Source: Sclerodactyla briareus (taxonomy: Eukaryota; Echinodermata; Holothuroidea; Dendrochirotida; Sclerodactylidae). Taken from it: a stretch of 64,000 nucleotides of DNA. The notes under the pieces are model-generated. The model was not told where the DNA came from, searched no databases, and saw only the letters and a program-made list of their open reading frames with translations. Below, piece after piece: positions 47,669 to 59,295 of the stretch. Both the position numbers and the translations under genes were made by a program. Positions within the stretch are counted from its first letter, which is position 1, and each line of letters starts with the position of its first letter. Where the stretch lies: NCBI GenBank assembly GCA_026419785.1, contig JAODTK010002021.1, forward strand, positions 124,001-188,000, written 5' to 3'.

Positions 47669-49799
47669 CTAGGTGCAAACATATGGGGAAATACGATACT
47701 GTATATATTTCAAAAATAATAGTGAATATTATTTATGAAGCGTTTGGTGTTGAAGCTCCGCATCAAATGGGCTAAAATATCATTGACAAGAAAAAGCTAA
47801 TAGAATAACAGAGAGGTGAGACTTTTTCATCTTACACCAAGTTGGAGCAAGTTTTTTGTATCTTCTGAAAAGTGGGAGAATTGGGCGATTCCTTGAAAGA
47901 GGGAACTCCAGCCACGAGTACATGTATCTTCACTTTTCTGCATCGTTTCAAACCATTTCCATCCGTATTTTTAGCGCTCCGAACGACCCCCTCCATGATC
48001 GAAAAAAACCGAGTTCAACTTCGTGCCTTTGGCTATTGCCCATAACACAGCTGCTACGGGCACAGCGGCATAATAGCCTATTTGGGGGAATACTCCTTAC
48101 TTGTGACGTAAGCGACGACATAGACTGCTATTATACCGAAATAACACGTGATAACAAGGCATTAATAGTCCAACTACAAAACGTAATTGATCAAGTCGAG
48201 TCGAAGTTTTCGAATTGTCTTGTCGCCCCCCACCCCCCCTTTACAAATTAGCATTTTTCTCTTGATGCGAAATTCGAAACACAAATGACTGGATTTGTGA
48301 CATCAATCAATTTGACCAAAACAAGCAATCAGTGGATTTCGATATGACATCAGATTTTGCGCCTGATCAAACGACGAAGGTCAAGGGGAATTGGTACAGT
48401 GAATATCCAATACACTAACTTAAGCCTATGGGAAATCTAGTAGACTTGGTTGCGTTAACGTCAGGGATCGAGCGAGCAGTTCGAAAAGATTTTGGGGGTG
48501 TGGGCAATTTATTGGTTCCGGTGACCTTCTAATCGGTTTGGTGGCCTAAATTCCACTAGAAATCAGTCGGAAATCTCCCAACAGTTGTAAATTATGCATT
48601 CATTTGTTATTGATTGAAACAGTTATCCGTTCATTGTTGTGTTTGAATGAAAGAATTATGATGTGCACGAGGATCTGCTACGTTGGCGGCTGAGTGCAAA
48701 CGTACATGCCACACAGGCTTAGTATTGATATGCCCGTTTGGTTGCTTGGTCGTTCGACCTACGCACAAAATATTGGGGGATATTTGGCAAGTTGTGCAAT
48801 ATGGCGATGTGCACAGCTACCCGCTTGTGTTATAACTATGCAACCAAAGGCGGGATTTTAAATTGCACTGTGACAATGATAACGGAGAGAGGTCTGTTTA
48901 AGTCCATTAAAAAACGGTTAGGAATGTCTGAAAAAAAACATCTAGAAAGCAAGGAAACATGCCCTCTTGCCTGGAGTTCCCCCTTCAATGTGGAGGAAAG
49001 ATCCGTTCCACAGACCTAACAAGATGAGCGATCTCAGTAGGTGACAGGTGTGCAGGGGGTGGGACGGAGAGCAGATTCAGGAAATTGACATGGGAGCTGC
49101 CTTTTGGGTATATACCTCCTGAAACATTCGGCGAGATTCGTTGGGCCAGACTATGGCATGGCTTCGTGAACAAGGACGAGAACTTTATAAGTGGATTCTG
49201 TCGGAGACCCGAAACCAGTGCGGATCCTTCAAAAGTGGAGTTATGTAGTGCCCATTTGACCGTAACCCGCGGTGATAACTTTTTGCCAGGTTGACGCGCT
49301 CCATGAGGTGTTTGGGGATACCAGAAAGCTGAGCAATGCAAGAACCGGTAGTTCAGGGCGTCAAGATGAGAGATTTACAAGATTGAACCAGTGTGGTAGC
49401 GGTTTTTGCAGGAACGGAGCATCCTCAGGACGTACATATTTGCGTAATTGAACCCGCTGACAGATGTGGTCAAAATTGGAAACGAACTCTCAAGCTTGCG
49501 GAGCTCTCTCACTCGGTTCAATTATGCACCCACCGACTCAAAAGAAGAAATGTCAGAACGACGGTGGTTTGGCTTTGGAACATCGATTGTCGATCGATGT
49601 GGTCCACTATTTTCAATTTGAGGAAAACACGAAGTGACCCTGATCTGATCTCGCCCCCACAGGTCTGAGTGGGATAAGTGATTTGTTTGATAGACACTGG
49701 GTCAAAAAAAAATACAGCTGTGTGTCGTCAGCATGAGTGATACGAGACCGAGATCGATCGAGATTGTGATAAACGCAATGTTTTGGAGAGGTATGTTAA
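47669..49799. other. Non-coding stretch
   Basis: Open frames of about 93 codons (48,738-49,019, plus) and 118 codons (48,985-49,341, minus) have no recognisable family. No repeat was recognised. Confidence 0.4.
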
Positions 49800-50790
49800 T
49801 TAAAGGGCGGCGATAGGTGTAAATACTTGTGGGGGGGGGGCAGGGATTATGGCGGTAGACCATCTAAGCGGAACGCAATAATAGTTGGCCTGGAAAGTTC
49901 CGTTTACAGGAGCCCTAGATTGCACTGGAAACGGCACTTTGGGGTCATATGGCAGTAAGAACATCCCTAAATTGTCGATAGATTCCCGAATTTTTTCTAT
50001 TCCAGAAACCTCTTGAAAAAAAAAAAAAAAAAGATCAATGTTATTCGTACAATTCGGGTCACCGTCGGGTGTTGACACGGGGGTAGGGTACAGAAAGAAA
50101 AGTGTAAAGACACCCCGATATGAGGGAACGGCATTTCCCGGAACGTATGGCAGTAAACAACGTCGCTAAAATTGGCAAATACATTCAGAATTCTATTTCT
50201 AGAAACGTTCTTGAAGGAATGACAGGGTGTGTATGTATTCTTGTGCAATTCGGTCATGTCCACCACCATCAGTGGACGCGTATGATACAAGGGAAAATCG
50301 TTTTACAGACCCCCAATTTGCAGGAGGAAAACGGCAATTCCCGCGCTGTATGGCATGTGAGCACGTCTCTAAAAATTGGCAATAATTTTCGAAAGTGTAT
50401 TTCAAGAAGGAACTAAATCGATGTTTAATCTTACAATTCAGTGGTTGTATAGGTTACAAGGAGGAAATTTTGAGCCATACGCAATTCCCCAAATCTGACC
50501 GGACAACGATATTCCAAGTCGTATGGCGATTAAGCAACATCCCCAAAATAACAATAAATTTCTGAATGTACATCTCAACTCTCTCAAGCACTCTTAATGA
50601 AAACTATCTCGTTATCATTGTTTGCGCCACCATCAGTTGACGCAGGCTCCGTACAAGAGAATAGTTTACAGACCCCCCCCCCCCCTTCCAGCTTGCAGGG
50701 AGCGGCATTTCCCGACGGGACCTCTTATGGCAGTATGCAATCACGTGAAATGACGGTAAATTTTCCGAAAACTGATCGATGTTAAAGTGT
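49800..50790. repeat. 195-200-bp satellite array, about five copies
   Basis: The mark cggcatttcccg..cgtatggcagtaa recurs with variation at about 49,931, 50,128, 50,331, 50,508 and 50,703 (spacing 197, 203, 177, 195). Each is followed by a..aacgtc.ctaaaattggcaa, ttctatttctagaaac, cttgaa.gaa, tacaattcggt and caccatcagttgacgc. A-runs and C-runs vary in length between copies. Open frames here are repeat by-products. Confidence 0.85.
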
Positions 50791-51540
50791 TTAATCGTAC
50801 AGGCCTTTCATCCTGGTGCTACCAATTCATAACCTAGTCCTGTCTTAGAGATATCCATAGAGGACCCTTTTAATGGGTTGGAGGCGCCCGCAGTTTGAAA
50901 AAAATTTGCTTGGAACATCCTGTCATGTGAAAATTTGTGCATTTTTCAGGGACATTAGATTAAAAAGGATTGAGTCATGTCAGCAAGACAATTTGATAAT
51001 ATTCAGATTTCGATCCAAATTCTCATGTCTCAGACTGTTTGCCACTGCTCCGTGCCTGTGTAGTTCCATACGTCAATCACACGTTAAAACCTCCATTGTA
51101 AACATCCATTACTACTGTGAACATATAACTTGTCATCTTCTTTTATTAAAAGCCAGTCGCTGGACAATAAGGATCCGAATAGGACTAAACTGTGCGTGTA
51201 AGAAAAATGGCAGTTGGATTACGGCTTGTTGTGTGGTGGGGGGTAGGGGAGTTGGGGGGGGATCATGAATAAAGTCTAAACCCAATTCTCCTCGGGGCCT
51301 ACCATTATGTCACCACACTAGAGATGACACGTAACGGACAGAAAGAATATTCGTATCGTACGCGTGGGCCCTATGTACTTACATGTAACGGGAAACGATA
51401 GGATACATAGGATACGGCAAGCGCAGCGCAATTTTTTTGGCATTTCAACCTTTTCAAACATAAAATTTAAGCAATCTAATAAAAAATATGAGGAGACTTG
51501 TGTGTTGTGCCCTTCTGATTATTGATATAGGATTTTTTCA
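50791..51540. other. Non-coding stretch
   Basis: No recognisable gene; the 131-codon plus-strand frame at 50,873-51,268 has no known motif. Confidence 0.4.
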
Positions 51541-51680
51541 CCAGTCCGCAAATTATTGGGTGGGGGGGAGGGGGGGGGGGGGGGCGCGGGGGTATTGATA
51601 TTATGTCCCCCCCACCAAACAACAGTAGGGGGACATGTCCCGACCGTCCCCCCCCCCCCCGGCGTGGATCGCCCGCCATG
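51541..51680. repeat. G-run / attgatattatgtcccccc motif, copy 2
   Basis: A G-rich run (about 51,560-51,595) followed by attgatattatgtcccccc (about 51,595) and later C-run ggcgtggatcg. The same order is at about 37,447-37,500 inside the GC-ended TIR element. This is a small dispersed repeat with G and C runs able to pair with each other. Confidence 0.55.
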
Positions 51681-52745
51681 GATAGTTACATCTTCATTCA
51701 GCCTTCGAAACATCGAGGAATAGAGCATTCAATGACATTAGAAAAATTGATGATCTATTACATATCCCTCAATTCAGGCAAATACAGCACTAAAATCATT
51801 TTATTTGAGAGAGAAAATGGTGATCAGTCGGAGAATTTAAAAAAACGGCCGACGGTAACGACTGTATTCGTTCGCTGCAGGGACCTATTCCACGAAAGTA
51901 GGATTTTGATTTGACCTAATATATCGTTTCAACATTTTCTGCAATTGTATTTGTTTTTATGGTCAGCAACTACAATGGAAGAACTACAGTATGGGGCCGC
52001 TTCGTGGCAGGAAAGAGGATGAAAGAAGGCTGATGGGAGCAGTGGTCCAAAACTTGTTTGTAGAGGCCTGTGATATCGAATTTGACGGTTGGAACCTCCC
52101 GGAGGAGGATGGTGGTCCACAGCATCGAAGGCATTCCCTTCCAACCCAAATCCAGCTCGATTGTGCGTAGTTGGATGTGTGTAGGATGCTCTGGTCGATG
52201 TTATTACAAACGCAGATGCAAGACCCAGCAGATGGGAATGGCCGCCCCTATATAATGCGTTCCAGAGAACAAAATTGAGGGTTTTTTTTCGTGTTATGCC
52301 CCGGTCGGTAGGTAGACTGCATCATATCAACATTGCCAAGCAGCGATATTTACTCGAATTCGCCATTTCTGAAAGCACAAAGTACTATCTCCAGCACTTC
52401 TCTTCGGAAGAAAAAAGAAGATTGAAAACTGGAATGTAATTCTTCAACAGATCGCCGTGGAAGTAAGTTCATCCGCGGTGTTACTATTGCAGCTTTAAGA
52501 GAATGTTGGCACTGGGATCCTCCTCTAATAAGCGTCAAAATATCTTGATCACAGGAGTATAACAACCGTGACGTCATCGGCTCCCAATACCACGGGAACC
52601 AAGTCGAAGAACAGGGCTCAAAGCTGTAACGCAACAGCCGACACTCAGTGCGAACACAGGGCTGCAATGTTTCATTTACAACGTAATTACACTTGGAGTG
52701 CTCAGTTAAAACTAGGACACCGCCTGGCGTAGACCGCCAACTTGG
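51681..52745. other. Unassigned stretch with long open frames on both strands
   Basis: The plus strand has frames of about 50-90 codons at about 51,965-52,170 (including a KEDERRLMGAVVQNLF segment) and 52,296-52,440 (including KQRYLLEFAISESTKYY), and the minus strand has 151 codons at 52,350-52,805. The plus-strand peptides have plausible coding composition, but no family was recognised, and the frames are not linked by clear splice sites. A decayed element or gene fragment is possible. Confidence 0.3.
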
Positions 52746-54240
52746 ATATCCCCACTTTGTCAATAACCAGGTTATATCACAAATGGTGAACCATCCAGCC
52801 TTCACCGATATTCCATTCTCGATTACGGCCAGACAGAAAAACAGTTTTTGACCCCTATAGTGGACCTTGAATGACCTTTAATACATGCAAGTCAGTTTTT
52901 CATGAAAGTTGGAAATTCCATGTGATACATCCACTCCTAAGAGCATTTTGCATTCTAATGATCACGCCCAATGTTATTGCTTAAAAAGTATTAAAATCAG
53001 TTTTTGACCCCCTACCTATGTGACCTTTACTGACCTTCAATGGACGTGGCGGTTTTTATAAAATTGTACTCTCCATGTGATGCAATCCAACTCCTAGAAG
53101 CATATGAATTCCAATGAACGCGCCTATTGTTATTCGCGAAAAAAAAAGATAGAACTTTGACCCCTTGTAACTACCAAAGTATGCGTCCGATCGAAGCGGA
53201 ATTGGTTCCTCCAGAAAGCACACAAAAGATCTATCCACATATCAAAATAACCAGTTTCTATTTTTTTGCCGGTAACTCCTTAAAAAACACATTTATTCGA
53301 GACTCCACCTTTAACCACATGACAACCCGACAGAAGTCAGATTGAGGGTCAGATGTCACACACATGAAGGTCATCAATTATATCACAATGGTGAACTTCC
53401 AGACCTTCACAGATATTCAATTCTCGATATGCACAGAAAACAGTTTTTGACCCTGAAGTGACCTTGAATGCCTTTACTGGCATGGCAGTTCTTTGAAAAT
53501 TGTGACTCTCCTTGTGATAATTCACACTCCTAGGAGCATTTTGCATTCTGATGAACATGACGAGGGCAGTGATATTGCCAAAAGTAAAAAACTACTAAAA
53601 TCAGTTTTTGACCCCTACGTGACCTTTGATGACTTCAATAACATGGCGGTTTATAAAATTGTTACTCTTATGTGATGCATCCACTCCTAGAAGAAGATTG
53701 CATTCCATGAACACGCTATGTTATTGCGGAAAAAGCTCTTATAAATTAAACTTTGGACCCTTGTAACTACCAAAGTAGTGTCCGATCGCAGCGGGAGTTG
53801 GTCTTCTACATAAAGGCCCCAAAGGCTATCACAATATCCAAAAATAACCAGTTTCTATTTTTTTTTTGCCCGTACCTCCGTAAAATAAGCACATTTACCA
53901 GACCCAACCTTTAACCACATGACACCCGCAGAGGTCAAATTGAGGTCAGAGGTCACACACATGCAGGTCAACAATTATATCCAATGTGGAAAACCTTCCA
54001 GCCTTCACAGATTCTCAATTCTCCGATTATATGGCCCGAAACCGTTTCTGACCCCTTAGTGACCTTGAATGACTCTTCAATGACCGACATTCTCTATGAA
54101 AATTGTACTCTCATGTGATACATCCATCTCCTAGGAGCATTTTGCATTCTGATAACACGCCAGTGCTATTGCGAAAAAGTAACAAAATCATTTTTTGACG
54201 CCCTAAGTGACCCTTAATGACTTTTTAAGCAAAATATCGC
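52746..54240. repeat. 600-bp satellite unit (four modules of about 150 bp), 2.5 copies
   Basis: The mark cagaaaacagtttttgaccc occurs at about 52,831, 53,425 and, degraded, 54,030. Each unit then has gtgaccttgaatg.cctt, cat.tgat.catccactccta, gagcattttgcattct, and a second half starting ctttgaccccttgtaactac (53,155 and 53,755). The internal modules of about 150 bp share gacccc...gacctt and aaaattgtactctccatgtg. Copies differ by many small indels. Confidence 0.85.
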
Positions 54241-54600
54241 GATTTGCCCTCGGATGACCTTGAAAATGCCGCTATTTTTTTCGGGACCAACGTTACCCCT
54301 AATAACCAATTTTTGTGCCACAATACGACATGTGTGCAAAACATCGCAAAAAGTACACAATTTGGACCTCGATGATCTGGCAAATGCACCATGTTTTTTT
54401 TTGGGACCAATTGCCACGTCCTGAGTACCAAGTTTCATGTAGATCGGACAAACTTGAAAAATTTTGCGTAAAATCACCAAATCAGAGGGCAGCAGATTTA
54501 CGGTAATACATTTTTGAAGCTCCGAGATCTCCATGGGGTCCACCCGTGTACCAAGGTTCAGCTAAATGGAGTAAGGTTGGAGAGTTATCGTGCTTAACGT
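54241..54600. repeat. 125-bp short tandem repeat next to the 600-bp satellite
   Basis: The block gatttgccctcggatgacct, aaatgccgctattttttt.gggaccaa repeats as aatttggacctcgatgatct, aaatgcaccatgttttttttt.gggaccaa about 125 bp further on, followed by a weaker third form. It appears to be the end of the same element. Confidence 0.55.
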
Positions 54601-54604
54601 CAAA

Positions 54605-54720
54605 ATCTTCCGGCGGCGGACGCGGTGGCGGACGCGGCGGCGGCGGCGGACGCGGGTGACCGACGAAGGCAAAACCATAAGAATCCCCAAAAGTGGGGAT
54701 ATAATTACCCGCGGCAAACA
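54605..54720 (+). repeat. GC triplet-type repeat plus hairpin, terminal module type C
   Basis: A GGCGGACGC-type repeat (about 54,608-54,652) is followed by gtgaccgacgaaggcaaaacc and the hairpin ATCCCCaaaagtGGGGAT (about 54,683-54,701). The order of array, short repeat and hairpin matches types A and B. Confidence 0.6.
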
Positions 54721-54900
54721 AACCACTGTTGGCCAACGACTGCATGATTAAGCCATAGCGGATTCGGGCGTTACCCCCCAAGTCCGGGCGTGATGAGAGC
54801 GCCATGCTGATGTGTCACCAATTTAAACTGATTTTGACTTGAGCAACAAGTTCCCCTGCTGCATTGCAGCCACTCTACATCTCACTTGATACAGCGGTTG
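54721..54900. other. Spacer between repeats
   Basis: No recognised feature. Confidence 0.4.
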
Positions 54901-54904
54901 TTTT

Positions 54905-54990
54905 TTGACTTTCCTTCGCTGGGGGCGAAAGGAATCTATGCAGTCATCCTGGTGTGTAAGCGTGCGTGTGCGTGTGTGTGTTAATGGTGG
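54905..54990 (-). repeat. CA microsatellite plus hairpin, terminal module type B, copy 2 (inverted)
   Basis: The reverse complement of this stretch has the order CA tract (about 54,957-54,985), tgactgcatagattcctttc and hairpin ccccagcg (cctttcg...cgaaagg, about 54,915-54,935). It matches the module at 40.19-40.28 kb through gcatagattcct.t. Confidence 0.6.
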
Positions 54991-55919
54991 TGGGGGTATA
55001 GTTCCTTGTAATAAGATTCTAGAGAACGCAGCTCCTAGATTCAAATTGAACCTAATAATAACATATAATATACAGTTATGAAGGGGAAGATGCTCCTTGT
55101 TTGGGTCGGATTCTGAGTTCACCTAAGGTCACAAGAGGTCAAAGTGAAGAGATTTTGAGCGTGATAACTGTGCGACAACATAATATAAGGCACGAAGTGT
55201 TGTCATTTAGACCAGATGATCCCTATCGTTTCGGGGATAGTCTAAGTCATTTATTGTCAAGGCAGTCAAAGGGTGCTAAAACATAGCCGGTTAAACAGGG
55301 AACAGTAAACACCTTTCCAATCAACTTCAGCAATTTTCGATCGAACCTATTTTGAGACTACGTCATGAAGACCAATATAAGTCTGTGCCTTCGATCCCAC
55401 GAAGGCACAGGGTCTTCCAATAATGACATCGCAATAATTGGGGTTCACATGGGAAGGAGATATGCTAGCGTTTTCAGCAATCCGATTAAGAGCTACGTAT
55501 TAATTTCCTATCATTTAATTGAATGCATAATTGATTCTGGCATCACTCGCCCAGTGTTTTAGTTGAGGCCATGGCCTCGGATTATTCGGCTCGACTACAT
55601 CCCTGGCAGTCACCCCCCTATCTGCCTATGGCTTAGAAGCAATGTCCCCCAAGGCCTGTTAGAAGGCTCACATTGATACTATATAGACACTGTAAACACT
55701 ATACTGACACTTTCCACATCCAGTTTGCGCTACTTGGATTTCTTTCTGCAGTTTTTTTTTTTTCAATCTCAACGTTAGAGTACACAAACGTATGCTTCGG
55801 ATACATGTGTTGTTTATTCTATCAGTGTAGCTCGCACGAGGCACATTTCTTCTCTTCAAATAGTTACAAGCATGAGGCAGGCCATTTCCATCTCCAGATA
55901 CTATAATAGTTCCATTGTA
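54991..55919. other. Non-coding stretch
   Basis: A short tagttgaggcc...ggctcgacta palindrome is at about 55,560-55,602. No gene was recognised. Confidence 0.4.
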
Positions 55920-56292
55920 CAGCTCCATGAAGATTAAGATTCGGGTTCATAGTCTTGTATCAAGGCTTCGCCTCATCACACGACTAGCAAACTAATTCCC
56001 CGGTCATTGGTACCTGATGAAGACCCTTGCCTGCACCACCCACGATGCACGTTCGCTCACGACCGACTACACCCCTGACAGCCAACGCAGCGGCGCCTAC
56101 TTCCGTTACCTCGCAGGTACCCACTTCTACAAGTGGGTAGCGAGCATTCGGGGAGACTAGCCTTGTCTAGCAGTACTGCGGGAATGCCCTCGAGGTCTCA
56201 AAAAAAAACAATTGGGGATTCGCACTCCGCAATCCATCATCTCAAGTCCGGGGCCCTACCGCATGAGCTAATCAGCTCCATCATCCTGTCAT
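55920..56292 (-). repeat. tRNA-derived SINE, copy 2 (nearly complete)
   Basis: On the minus strand the head at about 56,292-56,215 has an A-box (tagctcatgcggtagggc), an anticodon-like arm (cggacttgagat) and a B-box (gtgcgaatccc), all in tRNA order. The body follows, with ggtacctgcgaggtaacgg, cgttggctgtcaggggtgta, gtgggtggtgcaggcaaggg and gtaccaatgaccggggaatt, and the tail aagactatgaacccgaatct. The last part matches copy 1 at 1340-1570. SINEs depend on LINE machinery supplied in trans; the LINE partner is not in this window. Confidence 0.75.
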
Positions 56293-57680
56293 CAGGATGA
56301 CCATATCCAATTGCTAACGCCAATTGGAAGTCCCCTCGAGGCAGGAGAGTTCTCTATCCATTTCTATCAATGAAATTACTAATCACTGTAAAACGTTACT
56401 CTCGAAGCGTGTGCAGAGACTTTTCATAGAACTTTTGTTGGGTCACTATATTTAGTAGAATGTTCCAGTGTTTGAGTATATAACAGATAGATAATACCAT
56501 GTAATGGTTCATTAAGGGAAATACACATGCCACCATCAAACACACACGTTTGGCCAGAGAGGCTGGTGCTGATGCTGGTTGATGATTGCGTCGGCTAAGG
56601 CATTAGGCAACAGTTACCAATATAGCGTATAACGTCGTGGATTAAGAGACCAAGATTTAAGTTTGCCCGAAGCTTGTTATATGTCCGAGTGGTAAACTCT
56701 TAAGGTGCAGAACATGCGAGGGGGCGGTAAATTCTTATGGAGGAACAACTCCACCGGCTCGAAAGCAGGGTGGGGCCAGAGCCAAGCAGTAGAAAGACAA
56801 TGTTATAAGCCATTTTTGGTGTGGACAGAAAAATTTATGGTCAGAGGCCACCCCCCCTCTCCCCCCCCCCCCCCCCCCCCCCCACCCCCCCCCCCGCCAA
56901 ATACAGGAACCTATGAAATGAGTACACAACAGATAACCATAAACCAAGTGTGCTGCATTACACAACACTGGTCAAAGCATTTTGACGTCATTACTATGTC
57001 GCATTGTTCGTGACCGAGGGGGGTATTCGAAGTTCAAAAGATGAAGGTGGGTGATTCTTGATGCATTTCTAGGAGAATACGTTTTCTTTTCTTTGTTTGT
57101 TTAGTTGGCAACATCTGGAGTCAATCTCCAGAGTCGCCTCAATGACTCGCCAGCTACTTTAATTCGGAGGTATCAAAAATCCAGATTTTTTCATACATTC
57201 CGCGCCAACTACAGTGCGGGGGGGCTTTTCCGCTAAGATAGTCTTGCTCATGGAATCAAAGTCTGGATACACGCATGGATCAACTGGAGCCGTTTTAAAC
57301 AACCAAGTTGAAGCAAAGTTTGAACACAAAGAAGGGGGGCCGTGATAATCAATAGTTGGTGCTGCATAGCATCGGACCTGACATGACTTGGTATTTATAT
57401 TTGCCATACAACAATAAAATATAATCAGGCCTAATGATCCTAATTGGGGTCAAACACCGGCTTCGAAGGGCTGGGTGATTATACGTTAAAATACGATAAA
57501 ACAGGTACCATCTTTGAGAAGACAAGCTCACAAAACTGCCCTCCTCTGCACCAATCTCAACTTCCTTCCATCCCCACCTTCCCGTTCCTTCCCCTAACGA
57601 CAGCCATCTGTGTGATACTCGTCTCATAACTGAGGGCATTTCGCGGAACTCGCGAACAGCATGCTCGTCTCACATCACTG
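56293..57680. other. Non-coding stretch with long C-run
   Basis: A C-rich run at about 56,851-56,896 is the main landmark. Two minus-strand frames of 82 (57,159-57,407) and 96 codons (57,349-57,639) lie upstream of the plus-strand promoter and have no recognisable motif. Confidence 0.4.
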
Positions 57681-57725
57681 GCGGGTATATAAGCACATCG
57701 CTTTGTGATGAGCGGCCACACATCT
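57681..57725 (+). promoter_or_regulatory. TATA promoter of the GTPase gene
   Basis: TATATAA at 57,686-57,692, flanked by G/C (gcggg before, gcacatcgc after), lies at the right distance from a plausible start site at about 57,715-57,723 (around ccacacatctc). The first coding ATG is about 215 bp downstream at 57,933. The leader has upstream ATGs at about 57,829 and 57,838, so translation may be restrained. No TSS data are available; the call is from sequence only. Confidence 0.55.
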
Positions 57726-57932
57726 CAAGCAATCCTCTTAAAGCATCGGTCGAACACAATAGCGAGTAGTTTGCTTCAAGCAGACTCTCTCGTTCCTCTA
57801 TACGAGAATCTAAGATAATTACAATAATTGATGCATCTTGATGACCTCTTTGGCGAAAATTTTACATTTGGAGTCCCCGAAGCAATTTGAGGTCGTTAAT
57901 CAAGGGCCAATTGCTGTCCCAGTGGCTACATC

Positions 57933-57990
57933 ATGAAGATGGATGAAGTTAAAATCTTGATATTGGGAGCAGAGAACGTAGGCAAATCAG
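57933..57990 (+). CDS. First coding exon of a Ras-superfamily small GTPase
   Basis: The exon encodes MKMDEVKILILGAENVGKS and the first base of the next codon, then meets the donor gtaagaat at 57,991. The segment GAENVGKS is the P-loop (G1) motif GxxxxGK(S/T), preceded by the hydrophobic strand VKILIL, as in Ras-type GTPases. In the family the P-loop binds GTP phosphates, and the protein acts as a membrane-associated switch. A phase-1 intron directly after the P-loop serine is unlike HRAS or KRAS, whose first coding exon extends much further; RERG/RASL-type relatives are one possibility. A TATA promoter lies 240 bp upstream. Switch regions, NKxD and SAK motifs would be in later exons, which I did not find in the following 6 kb. 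The ATG context catcATGA is only moderate. Confidence 0.75.
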
Positions 57991-59295
57991 GTAAGAATAA
58001 ATTACTTTAAATTACTTGACGCTTATGTTTTGATTACCCTGAGGTGTCGACGGTTATTATCGAGCTGGTCAAGTTGTAATACCGACTTAGGCTGAATTCC
58101 ATTGTTGCTTATATGGGTCCGGTATAGGCATATGAAAAATCGCGAATATCTGAATATGTCCTATGAGTTTGCAAAGATAATGTTGGTTTCCAGAAGATGC
58201 AAAACTGTTCTAACATTTTAAACTAACGAACACTGAATAGGCAAAATAATCATATGTAGCCTACCAATATGTATACTGACCAATGCGTATCCACTGCGAA
58301 TTAATTCTACAGAATATTTTCCTCAAGAAGCCAATCAATGACAGATTGCATTGGTGATGCATGTTAGGTCGTCTCCGCAAACACAAAAAACTAGTTGTTG
58401 ATATTCTTCTGAAACAAACGTTCGTTTTCGTAATATGTGATTTTTGCATCCCTCCCGGACACGCATACGCAACAATGGTTTCCGACCCTAGACTATAGAT
58501 TCCATTTTAGATGCGGATGGGGCGTATTGCGCAAAAAACACCAGAATGTCGGAATTTCGCGAGCACGAACAGAAACTTGCCTAAAAGGGCCGTAGTTGGT
58601 TTGCAGAGACAGAGACAGGTTCCGCTACAGCAAAAAAAACATTCGAATAAAATGGAACGAACACTGAGTAGGCAAAATTAGAAATGTGTACGGATGCGTA
58701 AATGATGCCGCATCACGGCAAATTGATTCCATATGATATCTCTTTATAAAGCAATTTAACGTCGGTTCTCATTCATGAGTCGCCAGATGTTCATGACCCT
58801 TTCACATTATTATTCAGTTTAACTCCTTCTAAAATATCGACCAACCTCGCAAGATTATGATAATATTCAATTCATACTGACACTTCATCTGCCATCTATG
58901 ATACACCTAGCCTTAGACCGATCCGACGACACGTTGGGTCACACCGAATACCTTAAACACGGGACCCGCTAATGCTGTGCGTTTTGCACCTCATATGGAC
59001 AAAGCCGTTGAAAAACTAACCGAATGTATCAACAACTGAAAGAAGGCCAGTAACTTTTCACATTGTCAACAGGGCTAACTATGTTGGCATCAGTCTGGTA
59101 GTTCCATTGTTGCGTATGTGGGTCCGGTAGGCATATGAAAAATCGCGAATTCACGTGAGCTGAGATGGGGCTAGCGTCTGAATATGTCCTATTTAGTTTT
59201 CATTTCTGTAAGGCTAGGTTTCCATAGGCCAGTAACTTTTCACATTGTCAACAGGGCTAACTATGTTGTCATCTGTTTGGTAAATTCTCGAATTC
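57991..59295 (+). other. Putative first intron of the GTPase gene, with internal duplications
   Basis: Starts with a consensus donor. A block of about 75 bp with ccattgttgcttatatgggt and gcatatgaaaaatcgcgaa at about 58,095-58,170 recurs at about 59,101-59,150. A second block, ggccagtaacttttcacatt through gctaactatgttg, occurs at about 59,046 and 59,227. No second GTPase exon was seen. Confidence 0.5.

Noticed and set aside
48738..49294. Plus-strand frames with cysteines and histidine (for example MCTATRLCYNY and CSAHLTV) suggestive of a THAP-type finger
   Set aside because: The spacing and the conserved proline and tryptophan positions of THAP domains are not met.
52070..52255. Cysteine-rich CVGCSGRCYYKRRC segment suggestive of a transposase-associated cysteine motif
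   Set aside because: Too short, with no second half of the motif and no transposase core nearby.
54214..54543. Minus-strand open frame of 109 codons
   Set aside because: It lies in a 125-bp tandem repeat and its repeated peptide blocks mirror the DNA repeat.
57159..57639. Two minus-strand open frames of 82 and 96 codons just upstream of the GTPase promoter
   Set aside because: They overlap in different phases, have no recognised motif, and lack clear splice or start context; a divergent gene could not be supported.
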